DNA of 64,000 nt from Pasteurellaceae bacterium Orientalotternb1 (GCA_011455275.1 CP015028.1:1276911-1340910), one strand, 5' to 3'; positions 6,607 to 16,763 are shown, numbered from the stretch's first letter. Program-made: numbers and translations. Notes: a model not told the origin generated them from the letters alone.

Positions 6607-6942
6607 CTTATTCGTAAATAATAAATTTTATTTTTATCAAATTATTTCTTCAGTATTGAACCATTTGAATTTATTCGCCTAACCGTTAAGAATGCAAGGT
6701 TGCGGCTCAAAAATCGCTTTCTACTATTTTTCTACTGGCAATTTATAGAAAGCGTGGGAACCCTTGCAGAATAAGGCTTATAACGTGAAGATCAATTGCT
6801 GCCCCCGCAACCATTCCTTTATATTCTTTTTTAAATTACCTACCTATTTTGTAGCTTTTCATTATTTGCTCTAATTTATTTGTATTCTCTATTCTTGTTG
6901 TCTTCAGATTTAACGATTTTTGCCTGTAATTAGCATAAAAAA
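6607..6942. other. Gene-free inverted-repeat region, possible element boundary
   Basis: I see no gene here. The section 6694-6812 is rich in inverted repeats: GGTTGCGG (6698-6705) with CCGCAACC (6805-6812), CGCTTTCT (6715-6722) with AGAAAGCG (6747-6754), and TGCAAGG (6694 on) with CCTTGCA (6762 on). It could be a structured RNA or an attachment region with recombinase arm sites at the right end of the element. No tRNA fragment was recognised, so the element end is not placed precisely. Confidence 0.35.
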
Positions 6943-6971
6943 ATGGCTTAAAACATAACGTCTTAAGCCAT
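6943..6971. terminator. Bidirectional terminator between the element and ushA
   Basis: ATGGCTTAA (6943-6951) pairs with TTAAGCCAT (6963-6971), with A-run and T-run flanks on either side. It ends the minus-strand ushA operon and could also stop rightward transcription out of the element. Confidence 0.8.
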
Positions 6972-6987
6972 TTTTTGTTACTTTTTG

Positions 6988-8631
6988 TTATTTAAAGATA
7001 ATATCATCTTTCGGGTCGTATTTTGATGCATCTAATACTTTGTTTTCTTCAAAGTATTTTTTCAACATTTCGGCATCAATAAAGCCAGTATTGACATAGC
7101 TTGGGTGTTTTTTCAATACTGGGTAGCCGTCACCGCCGCCTGCACAGTAGTCTGGTACAGATAGTTTGTATTTTTTGTTTAAATCAATTGCTTTTCCTGC
7201 AATTTTCACATCTGAGATGGTTTTTGCTGTACGATCAACCACCATGGAGATGCCTGCAAACTGTGGATAAGCTCCTGTATCTGGTTCTTTAAAGGCAACT
7301 ACATTTAAGTAATCTAAAAGCTCCTGACCAGTGAAATCAACAGTTGAGATCATATTGCCGAAAGGTTGAACGGTAAGAAGATCTTTATAAGTTGTTACCC
7401 CTTCATTAATCGAAGTACGGATACCACCAGAGTTCATGACGGCCACATCTGCTTTTACACGTTCCATTTGAGATTGTGCGATCAAGCGACCTAAGTTAGT
7501 TTGATGGAAGCGAATAATTTTACGATCACCTTCAAATTTACCTTTTACTTCCCCCACTTTCACGCCTAGCAAACGGTCACCTTCGTCTTGGTATTTTTTC
7601 AAATGTTCAAAGACTTTTTGATCTTCTGCAAGTTCGTCTTGATAGAGTTTGTATTCTGATTTACCGTCTTCCAATTTGATTTTTTGTTTCAAGTTAATTG
7701 GAATTAATTCATATTTCACTAATTTTGTTTCGCCATTTTTGAATTCAAAATCAGCACGACCTAAGAATTTACCCCATTCACCTGCTTGCACGATCCAAGT
7801 ACCATTTTGGAAATCTGGTTTACATTCATCACCTGGTTTGTATTTGACTTTAAATTCACCTTTTTCATCAATACAAACTGTATCGTGAGTGTGTCCACCG
7901 ATGATTAAATCGAATGCCCCTTTATCTAATGCACGGGCAAGGGAAACATCGCCTGGTGCATTTTGTCCGTGCTTACCATCAAAATAGTAGCCCATATGAG
8001 TGAGAGCGATACGCACGTCTGGTTTTTCGGTTTTATTGATTTCGGCAAGGGTAGTTTGTGCGGTTTCGATAGGGTTGTTGAAGATAACATGGTCTGTCAC
8101 TTCAGGGTTACCCAGTTTGGCAGTGTCTTCAGTTGTTAAACCAACCACTGCAATTTTTAACCCATTTTTGTCTAAAACGGCATAAGGTTTAACCAACGGT
8201 TTATCGGTTTTTTTATTGATAACGTTGGCAGAAATTAATGGGAAAGTTGCCCATTTTTCTTGTAATTCAAGTACTTGTAATGGAGAGTCGAATTCGTGGT
8301 TACCAAGCACAGCCGCTTCGTAGCCTAACATATTCATCCCTTCAATATCTGGTTTTGCATTTTGCATATCAGATTCTGGTACGCCCGTATTAAAGTCACC
8401 TGCATGGAGTAGTACAACAGCACCGCCATTGCCTTCTACTTCTTGACGAACTTTGTCAATAGCTGTTTTTTGTGCAGCAAAGCCGTATTCGCTTTTGTCA
8501 TTTTTCCAGAAATGACCGTGAGTATCATTCACGTGTAATACAGTGAAACGATAAGTTTTGTCCGCTTCGTATGCCATTGCTGTTGTTGCAGAAAGTAATG
8601 CAACGGAAAGTAGAGTTTTAGTAAATCTCAT
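6988..8631 (-). CDS. ushA: Periplasmic UDP-sugar hydrolase/5'-nucleotidase UshA
   Basis: A 547-residue protein, close to the 550 of E. coli UshA. A signal peptide (MRFTKTLLSVALLSATTAMA) is followed by mature YEADKTY. Metallophosphatase motifs are visible: VNDTHGHFW, GDFNTGVPESD, GNHEFDSP, THMG and GGHTHD. The C-terminal substrate domain has NSGGIRTSINEG and the GGGDGYP loop. The enzyme hydrolyses UDP-sugars, nucleotides and possibly NAD-derived compounds in the periplasm; in Pasteurellaceae this family also includes NadN (about 600 residues), but the length and sequence fit UshA better. It is last in a minus-strand operon after dgkA and an L,D-transpeptidase. Confidence 0.9.
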   Translation of the reverse strand: MRFTKTLLSVALLSATTAMAYEADKTYRFTVLHVNDTHGHFWKNDKSEYGFAAQKTAIDKVRQEVEGNGGAVVLLHAGDFNTGVPESDMQNAKPDIEGMNMLGYEAAVLGNHEFDSPLQVLELQEKWATFPLISANVINKKTDKPLVKPYAVLDKNGLKIAVVGLTTEDTAKLGNPEVTDHVIFNNPIETAQTTLAEINKTEKPDVRIALTHMGYYFDGKHGQNAPGDVSLARALDKGAFDLIIGGHTHDTVCIDEKGEFKVKYKPGDECKPDFQNGTWIVQAGEWGKFLGRADFEFKNGETKLVKYELIPINLKQKIKLEDGKSEYKLYQDELAEDQKVFEHLKKYQDEGDRLLGVKVGEVKGKFEGDRKIIRFHQTNLGRLIAQSQMERVKADVAVMNSGGIRTSINEGVTTYKDLLTVQPFGNMISTVDFTGQELLDYLNVVAFKEPDTGAYPQFAGISMVVDRTAKTISDVKIAGKAIDLNKKYKLSVPDYCAGGGDGYPVLKKHPSYVNTGFIDAEMLKKYFEENKVLDASKYDPKDDIIFK

Positions 8632-8654
8632 GTAACGTTCTCCTTGTGTTGAAA

Positions 8655-9233
8655 TTAGGGGCGAATATCAATTATCGCATTATGAATAACAGCTTGGTAA
8701 AGCTCATCAACTTCTTCATCAGTGACTGCAATGCAACCGTGAGTCCAGTCTTTGAGTAAATGCATTTTTCCAATAGCACCAGTGCCATTTCGTAAACCGT
8801 GAATTTTGATCAAACCACCTGGTGATTTCCCCTGCGAAGCCGCATAGGCTTTATCTGCTTCATTCGGGTAAGATACGCCTAAGTTTTTATGATAGCCACT
8901 GTTTGGGTTACGATCATTGATGCGATAAATCCCTTCTGGCGTTTTGCCATCACCTTCAAACTGTTTGTGTCCAATGGGGTTGAAACCAAGGGCGATAGGG
9001 TAAACCTTAATCAATTGGTCACCTTGATATGCCCACATTTGTCGTTTTGCTTTAAAAACAACGAGCCGATCGATTTTTACATCGGGCAGAGCATCGTCAC
9101 TTTTAACCAACGGCGGGACTGGGCTATCAATTTGCATTTGGCTGACTAGCATCGTGTTTGACCAATAAAAATAGCTGAAAATTGCGGATGAAAGCAGAAT
9201 AATGGTGCTTACTATGTACAGTAATCGCTTCAT
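8655..9233 (-). CDS. YkuD-family L,D-transpeptidase
   Basis: A 192-residue protein. An N-terminal hydrophobic segment (LLYIVSTIILLSSAIFSYFY) acts as a signal or anchor. The catalytic domain has FVVFK-like strands, GKTPEGIYRIN, IKIHGLRNG and the active-site motif WTHGCIAV with the catalytic Cys. Such enzymes form or edit 3-3 crosslinks or attach proteins to peptidoglycan in the periplasm. Its compact size resembles the YafK-like group, whose specificity I cannot tell. It lies 23 bp before ushA and 15 bp after dgkA, which suggests cotranscription. Confidence 0.85.
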   Translation of the reverse strand: MKRLLYIVSTIILLSSAIFSYFYWSNTMLVSQMQIDSPVPPLVKSDDALPDVKIDRLVVFKAKRQMWAYQGDQLIKVYPIALGFNPIGHKQFEGDGKTPEGIYRINDRNPNSGYHKNLGVSYPNEADKAYAASQGKSPGGLIKIHGLRNGTGAIGKMHLLKDWTHGCIAVTDEEVDELYQAVIHNAIIDIRP

Positions 9234-9248
9234 CGGAAATCAAATGCT

Positions 9249-9623
9249 TTAGAAAAATAGAATGAGCAACCACGTCAATGCAAAGATCATCATTGACATA
9301 AATACGGCAGCTGAACCAATGTCTTTAGCTCGTCCAGAAAGTTCGTGATACTCAGATCCGATTCGATCAACAACGGCTTCAACTGCACTGTTTAATAATT
9401 CAGTAACTAACACCAGCAGTGTTGAACCAACTAACAAAATTTTTTCAATTGACCCGTCACCAATGTATAAACCGAACGGAATCAGAAAAAAACAAAGCCA
9501 CACTTCTTGACGAAATGCAGCTTCATTCAAATAAGCACTTTTCAAGCCTTTCATCGAAAAGCCTGCAGCACGAATAACACGGTGAAAACTCACTCTATTT
9601 TCTGGTTTCATAAAAATATTCAT
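9249..9623 (-). CDS. dgkA: Diacylglycerol kinase
   Basis: The reading starts at 9623, with an alternative ATG at 9611 (MKPENRVSFHRVIRAAG) closer to family length (about 120 residues). It has the family core NEAAFRQEVWLC, then LLVLVTELLNSAVEAVVDRI with EYHELSGRAKDIGSAAV, which carries the catalytic Glu residues, and three membrane helices. The enzyme phosphorylates diacylglycerol to phosphatidic acid at the inner membrane, recycling the by-product of periplasmic phosphoglycerol transfer. An LtaS-like transferase that would generate such diacylglycerol is encoded at 31686-33632. Confidence 0.92.
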   Translation of the reverse strand: MNIFMKPENRVSFHRVIRAAGFSMKGLKSAYLNEAAFRQEVWLCFFLIPFGLYIGDGSIEKILLVGSTLLVLVTELLNSAVEAVVDRIGSEYHELSGRAKDIGSAAVFMSMMIFALTWLLILFF

Positions 9624-9814
9624 CTGAAAAAAGAGCTACATTTTACCCAAAGCAAAGGTTTGCGGAAAGAGTTTGTACCCATTTTTAGCAAAAATTCAAA
9701 AAAATAGGTAAAAAATAGAAAAAATCTAAGATTTGCAAAATTTCTACAGGAACTGACCGCTTGTCTATTCCCTTATGGCAATTTTTCGGCTAATCTTTAG
9801 GCTCTTTTTAGGAG

Positions 9815-9837
9815 TATAGACGGCTGTCCCGTCTATA
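9815..9837 (+). promoter_or_regulatory. Hairpin in the sstT leader
   Basis: TATAGACG (9815-9822) and CGTCTATA (9830-9837) form a perfect 8-bp stem with a 7-nt loop, starting right after an AGGAG word and ending one base before a possible ATG at 9838. It would separate a strong Shine-Dalgarno from the downstream start at 9862. It has no U-tract, so it is not a terminator. Confidence 0.4.
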
Positions 9838-11067
9838 ATGGTTTTATCTACAGGACATATTATGAGTAATTCGTTATCTTCCAAATTGCTAGGCGGCAAT
9901 CTCGTGCTACGTATTGCTGTTGGTTTAGCTTGCGGAGTATTGCTTGCGTTAATCCAAGCAGAATGGGCAAAAAGCGTTGGCGTACTAGGTCAATTTTTCG
10001 TGAAATCATTGCGTGCTATCGCTCCCATTTTGGTTTTCTCTTTAGTGCTTTCTGCGATTGCCAATAAAGAAGTTGGCAGCGATAGCCGCTTAAAACCCAT
10101 TTTAGTGTTATACCTAGTTGGTACCTTCTTAGCGGCATTAACGGCGGTTATTTTAAGCTACATATTCCCTACCACGCTTGAATTAGTGACTAGCCCAGAC
10201 GGTTTAGCACCACCACAAGGTGTTGGTGAAGTCTTGAAAACCGTGGTGTTCAACTTAGTGGATAACCCACTCGGTGCCATAACCAACGGTAATTTCCTAG
10301 GTATTTTGGCGTGGTCAATCGGTTTGGGTATTGCCTTACGTCATGCTGCACCAAGCACCAAAGTGCTACTAAGTGATATGGCAGATGCTGTTTCATTTGT
10401 AGTGAAAGTGGTGATCGCATTTGCCCCAATCGGCGTATTCGGTTTAGTGGCTGAAACTATTGCCACCAACGGTATGGATGCATTCGCAGGCTACTTCCGC
10501 TTGCTTGCTGTATTACTTGGTGCAATGGCATTTGTAGCGTTTGTATTGAATCCGTTATTAGTGTTTTTAAAACTTCGCCGCAACCCGTACCCATTAACGT
10601 TCACTTGCTTGCGTGAAAGTGGTGTAACGGCATTCTTTACTCGTAGTTCAGCGGCAAATATTCCTGTGAATATGGGGTTAGCAAAACGTTTAGGCTTAAA
10701 AGAAGAAATCTATTCTATTTCTATCCCACTTGGTGCGAACATCAATATGGCGGGAGCGGCAATTACGATTACGGTTTTAACCCTTGCAGCAGCCTACACT
10801 CAAGGCATCGTGCCTGATTTTTGGACAGCGTTATTGTTAAGCCTTGTGGCATCAGTCTGTGCGTGCGGTGCATCAGGTGTTGCGGGCGGTTCATTATTGT
10901 TGATCCCACTGGCGTGTAGCTTGTTCAACATTCCAAATGATGTGGCGGCACAAGTGATTGGTGTAGGCTTCATCATCGGTGTGATCCAAGATTCTGCCGA
11001 AACTGCACTCAACTCATCAACCGACGTGTTGTTTACGGCAGCGGTAAGTATGGCTGATGAAAAATAA
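9838..11067 (+). CDS. sstT: Sodium/serine-threonine symporter SstT
   Basis: About 400 residues of a dicarboxylate/amino acid:cation symporter. Family landmarks are [56 protein letters not shown] and a C-terminal [14 protein letters not shown]. There are about eight to ten hydrophobic segments. It imports serine and threonine with sodium at the inner membrane. The frame opens at 9838, but an ATG at 9862 ([12 protein letters not shown]) matches the family start better. A strong terminator follows at 11090. Confidence 0.93.
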   Translation: MVLSTGHIMSNSLSSKLLGGNLVLRIAVGLACGVLLALIQAEWAKSVGVLGQFFVKSLRAIAPILVFSLVLSAIANKEVGSDSRLKPILVLYLVGTFLAALTAVILSYIFPTTLELVTSPDGLAPPQGVGEVLKTVVFNLVDNPLGAITNGNFLGILAWSIGLGIALRHAAPSTKVLLSDMADAVSFVVKVVIAFAPIGVFGLVAETIATNGMDAFAGYFRLLAVLLGAMAFVAFVLNPLLVFLKLRRNPYPLTFTCLRESGVTAFFTRSSAANIPVNMGLAKRLGLKEEIYSISIPLGANINMAGAAITITVLTLAAAYTQGIVPDFWTALLLSLVASVCACGASGVAGGSLLLIPLACSLFNIPNDVAAQVIGVGFIIGVIQDSAETALNSSTDVLFTAAVSMADEK

Positions 11068-11089
11068 TTTCAAATAAGCTATTGAATGA

Positions 11090-11113
11090 GGGACGCAATG
11101 CGTCCCTTTTTTT
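11090..11113 (+). terminator. Terminator of sstT
   Basis: GGGACGC (11090-11096) pairs with GCGTCCC (11100-11106) across a 3-nt loop and is followed by seven T residues. Confidence 0.9.
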
Positions 11114-11195
11114 GTGATCTCTGTCGAGAAACAAGCGTAGCAAACTAGGGCATTTTGCAGAGATTTTGCATAATTCCGCACTGATGGAGCGGAAA

Positions 11196-13469
11196 ATGAA
11201 TCTTGATCGTCTTTGTGTGCTTTTTGTGTTGAGCCTTTTGCCTATACTATGGTTGCCATTTGATTGGTTGATTTATGGTTTTGGCATAACTGGGCTATCG
11301 TTACTGATTGCATTGAAGCAAAAAAGTACATTATGGCTGCTGTTAGCGGCATTACAAGCGGTCAGTTACGGGCAAATTTTTGCAATTGCGAAGCGGGCAG
11401 ATAATGTCATTGCTTCTCGTGTGCAAGAGACGATTGTGATTGAAAAAGTACTGAAGCAAGGGGATTTTCAGTCAGTCATTGCAAGGCGTACCACGGGAGA
11501 GCGAATTTACCTTACGGTTCAACATAAAGTACCGTTGCAGCTTTCGGGGCAGTATTTGGCTGATTTTACGGTTCGACCGATTTCAAGCCGCTTGAATATC
11601 GGCAATTTTGATCGCCAAAAATGGTATTTCGCTCAATCTATTCAGCAAATCGGAACATTACGTCATATTCAACTTCTGACTCATCAAACGCCGTCTATCC
11701 GAACTAAATGGTTAGAGCGAGTTCGATCACAAATGGAAACATTACCTTCACAAGGGCTTCTATTAGCTCTTGCATTTGGCGAGCGAGCATGGCTTGAACA
11801 AGCGGATTGGCAACACTTTCAACAAACCTCCACGGCACATTTAATTGCGATTTCGGGGCTACACATTGCCCTTGCAATGGGAATTGGAATGGCTTTTGGC
11901 AAAGGCGTTCAATGGTGTTTATGGCAAGTGAATGGGCTGCAAGCGGTCAGATCCTCGCCTTTTTTTGCAAAAGCGATTGGCTTTGTATTGGCGTTGGGGT
12001 ATAGCTATTTAGCGGGGTTTGCAATCCCTACGTTGCGAGCGTTACTGGCGATTGGGTTGATTTTGCTTTGTCAAGCACTACGCCGACACTATACCGCTTG
12101 GCAATTTTGGTGGCGGGCGGTGGCATTGTTGCTGCTGTTAGATCCAATCAGTTTACTGTCTGAAAGTTTTTGGCTTTCTGTGTTGGCGGTGGGGAGCCTG
12201 ATTTTTTGGTATCAATTTTTTCCGCTAAAGGTATTTGAAGAGAAAATTTGCAAAAAAATAAGCGGATCTTACCGCTTGTTGCTAGGGTTAGTTCACTTGC
12301 AAATCGGGATTTGGCTCGTGTTCTCACCTGTGCAACTCACTTTCTTTGATGGCATTTCGCCTTTTGCTTTATTGGCTAATTTATTGATCGTGCCGCTGTA
12401 CAGTTTGGTACTTGTGCCACTGATTTTATTTACGCTACTGACTGATAATGGGCTGCATACTTGGCAATTGGCAGACGGGTTGTCGCAGGTTAGTTTGTGG
12501 CTACTTGAACCACTATCTGATTATTGGATTGATCTTAGTTATCCGCAACAATGGCAGCTATTTTCTTTTAACTTATTGATTTTATTATTGCTGTATGGCT
12601 GGCTGCATCAGCCTGTTAAGTGGAGGCGGATCTGCCTTTTGCCTATTGTTTTAAATCGTCTCTATTTCTTTCCGAATTGGATTTTGCCACAACCAATGGG
12701 GCAGTGGTTGCATTTTGATGTTGGGCAGGGTTTAGCCATGGCATTGGTTTATCAGAAACAAGGCGAGCAAAAAGCGGTGATTTATGATACGGGAGCGAGT
12801 TGGCAGGGTGGTTCAATGGCGGAATTGGAGATTTTGCCTTATCTGAAACGGCGGGGAATTGATGTATCTGCGGTTTTTATCAGCCATTCAGATAATGATC
12901 ATGCAGGTGGGGCGATACCCGTATTAAAAGCCTATCCGAAGGCGATGTTGATCACAAGTGATCAACAAAATTATGGACATTTCCCGTCAGAACGTTGTGT
13001 AGCAGGGCGATTTTGGCAATTTGGTGACATACGATTACAAGCGATTTTCCCAGAACATATTGTGAATAAAGCGGAAAATCAGGAGTCTTGTGTGTTGGTG
13101 GTAGAGATTGGCAAGTTTCGGCTGCTACTAACAGGTGATAGTGGGATAAAACAAGAACAACAATTTTCGTCCCAAATCGGCAAGATAGATTTTCTGCAAG
13201 TTGGACATCATGGGAGTAACACAAGCACCAGTCATACGCTGTTAGCCAATACTCAGCCAGATATGGCGATAATTTCTGCAGGAAGATGGAATCCGTGGCG
13301 ATTGCCCAATCAACAAGTAGAAAAACGGCTCGAACAATATCAAATTCCATTTTTTAATACTGCTCAAGTGGGTATGATTAAAGTAGATTTTTACGCTGAA
13401 CATTATCAAATGGTTACGGCAAGATCAGCGTATAGCCCTTGGTATCAGCATTATTTCGGCAAAAAATAA
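11196..13469 (+). CDS. comEC: DNA uptake channel ComEC/Rec2
   Basis: About 757 residues from the ATG at 11196, which is preceded by GGAGCGG; the frame is open further upstream to 11166. The N-terminal third has membrane helices and an OB-like periplasmic region. The competence domain (about 190-480) includes LIAISGLHIALAMG. A C-terminal metallo-beta-lactamase-like domain has HFDVGQGLAMAL, HSDNDHAGG and VGHHGSNTSTS. ComEC passes single-stranded DNA through the inner membrane during transformation. The gene itself carries uptake signals at 11354 and 12271, the first read as the peptide LQAVSYGQIFA. It ends tail-to-tail with queA at a shared hairpin. Confidence 0.92.
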   Translation: MNLDRLCVLFVLSLLPILWLPFDWLIYGFGITGLSLLIALKQKSTLWLLLAALQAVSYGQIFAIAKRADNVIASRVQETIVIEKVLKQGDFQSVIARRTTGERIYLTVQHKVPLQLSGQYLADFTVRPISSRLNIGNFDRQKWYFAQSIQQIGTLRHIQLLTHQTPSIRTKWLERVRSQMETLPSQGLLLALAFGERAWLEQADWQHFQQTSTAHLIAISGLHIALAMGIGMAFGKGVQWCLWQVNGLQAVRSSPFFAKAIGFVLALGYSYLAGFAIPTLRALLAIGLILLCQALRRHYTAWQFWWRAVALLLLLDPISLLSESFWLSVLAVGSLIFWYQFFPLKVFEEKICKKISGSYRLLLGLVHLQIGIWLVFSPVQLTFFDGISPFALLANLLIVPLYSLVLVPLILFTLLTDNGLHTWQLADGLSQVSLWLLEPLSDYWIDLSYPQQWQLFSFNLLILLLLYGWLHQPVKWRRICLLPIVLNRLYFFPNWILPQPMGQWLHFDVGQGLAMALVYQKQGEQKAVIYDTGASWQGGSMAELEILPYLKRRGIDVSAVFISHSDNDHAGGAIPVLKAYPKAMLITSDQQNYGHFPSERCVAGRFWQFGDIRLQAIFPEHIVNKAENQESCVLVVEIGKFRLLLTGDSGIKQEQQFSSQIGKIDFLQVGHHGSNTSTSHTLLANTQPDMAIISAGRWNPWRLPNQQVEKRLEQYQIPFFNTAQVGMIKVDFYAEHYQMVTARSAYSPWYQHYFGKK

Positions 13470-13487
13470 TGCCCTAATCAGGGCATT
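13468..13487. terminator. Shared hairpin terminator between comEC and queA
   Basis: AATGCCCT (13468-13475) pairs with AGGGCATT (13480-13487) around a 4-nt loop. It overlaps the comEC stop codon, sits just beyond the queA stop, and can serve both convergent genes. Confidence 0.75.
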
Positions 13488-13497
13488 TATTAAGTCA

Positions 13498-14583
13498 TCA
13501 AGGAGTATCGTCCAATGCATTGGGATTTTTAGTAATAAACATCGCATCGCCGTAGCTGAAAAAACGATATTTCGCTTCGACTGCGTGTTGGTAGGCATTC
13601 ATACAGTGGCGATAGCCTGCAAAGGCAGAAACTAGCATAATCAGTGTGGATTCTGGTAAGTGGAAGTTCGTCACTAGAGCATCTACAATGCGGAAAGATT
13701 TCCCTGGGTGCAGGAAAATGGCAGTGTCTGCGTAAAATGGTGCGATTAACTGACCGCTTGTTGCAGCCGCTTGGGCGGCACTTTCAATAGAGCGTACTGA
13801 TGTGGTACCGACACAGATCACTCGCTTGCCATTGGCTTTGGTGGCGAGAATTTTATCAACCACGTCTTGGCTGACTTCAGCATATTCAGCGTGCATTTTG
13901 TGATCTTCAATGCTCTCCACCCGAACCGGCTGGAATGTACCCGCTCCAACGTGAAGAGTAACAAAAGCGGTATTCACTCCTTTTTCAGCCATTTTTTGTA
14001 GCGTGCTTTCATCGAAATGTAATCCTGCTGTGGGAGCAGCAACGGCACCTAACACTTGGCTATAAACCGTTTGATAGCGTTCCTGATCAGTATCTTCATC
14101 GGGACGATCAATGTAAGGCGGAAGTGGCATATGTCCTGCTTGTTGGAGAAGATCAAACAGTGGCTGTTCAGCGGCAAAATGCAGTTCAAATAAGGCATCA
14201 TGACGAGCTACCATAGTGGCTTTAAAGCCATTTCCTTCACCTAATTTATCTTCACCAAGCCAAATTTCGGCATCAACTTTTGGAGCTTTAGATGCTCGAA
14301 TATGTGCCAGACAGCGATGTGCATCGAGCACACGCTCGACTAATACTTCTAATTTTCCACCGCTGGCTTTACGACCGTATAAACGGGCGGGAATGACTCG
14401 TGTATTGTTGAAAATCAGCAGATCTCCAGCGTTGAGATGCGAGAGTAAATCGGTGAATTGTTGATCTTGAAATTGACCTGTTTCACCGTTGAGATAAAGT
14501 AAGCGGCTGGCAGAGCGTTCTGCGGTAGGATAGCGAGCAATAAGTTCATCAGGTAAATCAAAGTGGAAATCAGAGACAAGCAC
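13498..14583 (-). CDS. queA: tRNA preQ1(34) S-adenosylmethionine ribosyltransferase-isomerase QueA
   Basis: A 361-residue protein, the usual family length. The N-terminus [20 protein letters not shown], then [36 protein letters not shown] and the C-terminal YGDAMFI are QueA signatures. It transfers the ribosyl moiety of S-adenosylmethionine to preQ1 at tRNA position 34 to make epoxyqueuosine. The preceding pathway enzyme, tgt, is at 48443-49597 and is not linked. Its codons near 13753 include an uptake signal read as the peptide [10 protein letters not shown]. Confidence 0.95.
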   Translation of the reverse strand: MLVSDFHFDLPDELIARYPTAERSASRLLYLNGETGQFQDQQFTDLLSHLNAGDLLIFNNTRVIPARLYGRKASGGKLEVLVERVLDAHRCLAHIRASKAPKVDAEIWLGEDKLGEGNGFKATMVARHDALFELHFAAEQPLFDLLQQAGHMPLPPYIDRPDEDTDQERYQTVYSQVLGAVAAPTAGLHFDESTLQKMAEKGVNTAFVTLHVGAGTFQPVRVESIEDHKMHAEYAEVSQDVVDKILATKANGKRVICVGTTSVRSIESAAQAAATSGQLIAPFYADTAIFLHPGKSFRIVDALVTNFHLPESTLIMLVSAFAGYRHCMNAYQHAVEAKYRFFSYGDAMFITKNPNALDDTP

Positions 14584-14659
14584 GAAAGTTCCTTAAATAT
14601 AACGTTACAAAAAAGAGTGATAAAGGTTTTCAAAAGTTATTCGATTCTGCAAAGCAAAA

Positions 14660-15583
14660 TTATAAAAGAGTGAGTATCTCTTCAATGGCTCTGCTTAATT
14701 TTATGCGATCATGGCGATAACTGACATCATCTGCACTGAGATCTTGGCGGAGTGTCGTGATGTAAGAAGGTGTCTCACTACGTTCTTCTGGCACGGTGAT
14801 AATGCCGTTTAAGCGAGTAATACCAATCCGATTTTCTATCCATTGAATCCGATCATTTAATGAAAGTGTTCCCGCAATGCCGTGTTCTTTGCCAATATTA
14901 TCAATAAAGATCACTTTAGCGTGGCTTTGTTGGATAGTTTGGGCGACTTCATCAAGTAATAAATTGGGCATAATACTGGTGAAAAAGCTCCCTGGTCCGA
15001 GCAAAATCAGTTCCGCTTGGCGTAATTCATCAAGCAATTCTGGCGTTGCCGCCACATTTGGCTCTAGGGAAAGTGAGTGGGGAAGTTGATCTAGGGCATC
15101 AATCGACACTTCTCCTACAATGGTGTTTCCACAAGGCAAGAGACTGGCTAAATGAACAGGTGTTTCCGACATCGGCATTAATCCCACACGCACATGCAGT
15201 AGATCTCGCACTAAATCTAAGGCTTCCAAAGGGCGGATTTTCATATCTTCCAAGGCTTTTAAAATTAAATTGCCAAGATTGTGTCCTGCCAGCTCGCCTT
15301 TTCCAGCAAAGCGATATTCAAATAGTGCAGAGGCAACTGTAGGTTTGACGGTGATCTGGGTTAAGCAGTTACGCAAATCTCCCCACGCTATACCGCCGTG
15401 TTGGGAACGAATTCGTCCTGTTGAACCGCCATTGTCGGTAGTTGCCACAACACCAGTCAGTTTTTCACGTAAGAATGAGAGTGCGGATAACACACGCCCC
15501 AGCCCGTGTCCGCCGCCGATTGCCACTACTTTATTCAGTTGTGTAAGGTGTGGGTGGCGGGGTGAAAGGTTTTTTTCCGTCAT
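14660..15583 (-). CDS. YvcK/YbhK-like protein (CofD-like fold)
   Basis: A 307-residue protein. The start region holds VVAIGGGHGLGRVLSALSFL, then TDNGGSTGRIR and ISVDALDQLP-type segments, and ILLGPGSFFTSIMPNLL, the UDP-sugar/phosphate-binding layout of the YvcK (gluconeogenesis factor) and CofD group. In Bacillus, YvcK binds UDP-sugars and influences cell-wall precursor supply; in gamma-proteobacteria the role of YbhK is unclear. It lies 29 bp downstream of perM, probably in one transcript, with queA 76 bp further on. Confidence 0.85.
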   Translation of the reverse strand: MTEKNLSPRHPHLTQLNKVVAIGGGHGLGRVLSALSFLREKLTGVVATTDNGGSTGRIRSQHGGIAWGDLRNCLTQITVKPTVASALFEYRFAGKGELAGHNLGNLILKALEDMKIRPLEALDLVRDLLHVRVGLMPMSETPVHLASLLPCGNTIVGEVSIDALDQLPHSLSLEPNVAATPELLDELRQAELILLGPGSFFTSIMPNLLLDEVAQTIQQSHAKVIFIDNIGKEHGIAGTLSLNDRIQWIENRIGITRLNGIITVPEERSETPSYITTLRQDLSADDVSYRHDRIKLSRAIEEILTLL

Positions 15584-15612
15584 AAAAATCCATTTGCAAA
15601 AAAATCTGCGGT

Positions 15613-16674
15613 TCAGACCGCTTGTTTGGTGCTTGGTAATGCGTTAATAACCGCTTTTACCAAGGTGGCAAGTGGGATAGCAAAAAATACGCCCCAAAGT
15701 CCCCAAAGTCCACCAAAAATGATCACGGCGACAATAATAGTTAAAGGGTGTAAGTTAACGGCTTCCGAAAATAAAAATGGGACGACTAAGTTTCCGTCAA
15801 GTAACTGGCTGATCACAAAGGCAAGTAACAAGTAATAGAAATCAGGCGAAAGCCCGAATTGGAAAAGGGCAACTAACACCACGGGAATAGTGACTAACAC
15901 GGCACCAATATAAGGCACTAAAACGGACAAACCGACAGCCACCGAAAGTAGTAATGGATAATTTAAGCCAAAAAATAGGAAAATAATGTAAGTGGCAAGC
16001 CCGACAATCAGAATTTCTAACAATTTACCTCGTATATAATTGGCGATTTGTTGCTGCATTTCTGTCCAAACATGAGCGGCTAATCCACGATTTTCAGGTA
16101 GCAATTTACTGAGAGAGCGAAGGAACAAATTCTTATCTTTTAACAGGAAAAAGACCATAAGCGGTACAAGGAAAGCATAAATTCCTAATCCAACTAAGCT
16201 GACCAATGAATTGACCGAAAATGCGAGCAGTGAGTCGCCAAAGCCTAGAATTTTGCTGCGTAATGTTGTCATGATGGAATCCAACATCACATAGTCGATC
16301 AGTTCTGGATAATGTTCTGGCAAGGCTTGCAGCCATTCGTTTAATAGATTGAACATAGACGGCAAATCTTTGAGAAATTTAACCGTTTGATTCCAAAGAT
16401 TTGGCAACATCACCATAAAGAGAAACACAGAAAGTGAAATGAAGCCGCCCAATACAACAATTAAGCTAACAATGCGTGGCAGTTTAAACTGTTCGGTAAG
16501 AAAACGGATCGGCCATTCGAGTAAGTATGCAAAAACGATGGCGATAAGTAACGGCATGAGTAGATCACTAAAAAAATAAATTGTCCCGAAACCGACCAAT
16601 AAAATGGCTAATAATACAGCCGTTTGTGGATCATTAAATTTTTGTTTGAACCACGTTTGAAACATTTCGAACAT
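15613..16674 (-). CDS. perM: PerM/YfgO-like AI-2E family transporter
   Basis: A 353-residue membrane protein. The start [17 protein letters not shown] and the segment [18 protein letters not shown] match PerM (YfgO) of the AI-2 exporter superfamily; seven to eight hydrophobic helices and the family motif [19 protein letters not shown] are visible. The transported substrate is unknown for PerM. It begins a minus-strand unit with the YvcK-like gene. Confidence 0.85.
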   Translation of the reverse strand: MFEMFQTWFKQKFNDPQTAVLLAILLVGFGTIYFFSDLLMPLLIAIVFAYLLEWPIRFLTEQFKLPRIVSLIVVLGGFISLSVFLFMVMLPNLWNQTVKFLKDLPSMFNLLNEWLQALPEHYPELIDYVMLDSIMTTLRSKILGFGDSLLAFSVNSLVSLVGLGIYAFLVPLMVFFLLKDKNLFLRSLSKLLPENRGLAAHVWTEMQQQIANYIRGKLLEILIVGLATYIIFLFFGLNYPLLLSVAVGLSVLVPYIGAVLVTIPVVLVALFQFGLSPDFYYLLLAFVISQLLDGNLVVPFLFSEAVNLHPLTIIVAVIIFGGLWGLWGVFFAIPLATLVKAVINALPSTKQAV

Positions 16675-16731
16675 TGCGACTTCCTGTTAAAGCGATGATA
16701 TTTTTCTAAAAGTGGACATAAAGAAGTAAAA

Positions 16732-16753
16732 TCAGCCCCGAAAATGGGGCTGA
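16732..16753 (-). terminator. Terminator of the methyltransferase gene
   Basis: TCAGCCCC (16732-16739) and GGGGCTGA (16746-16753) form a perfect 8-bp stem. It lies 11 bp beyond the minus-strand stop codon and precedes perM. Confidence 0.7.
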
Positions 16754-16763
16754 AATTTCACGG

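Noticed and set aside
6694-6812. tRNA or tmRNA fragment, suggested by a CCGCAACCA-like 3' end
   Set aside because: No cloverleaf, anticodon stem or T-loop could be made from the sequence. It is kept only as an inverted-repeat region.
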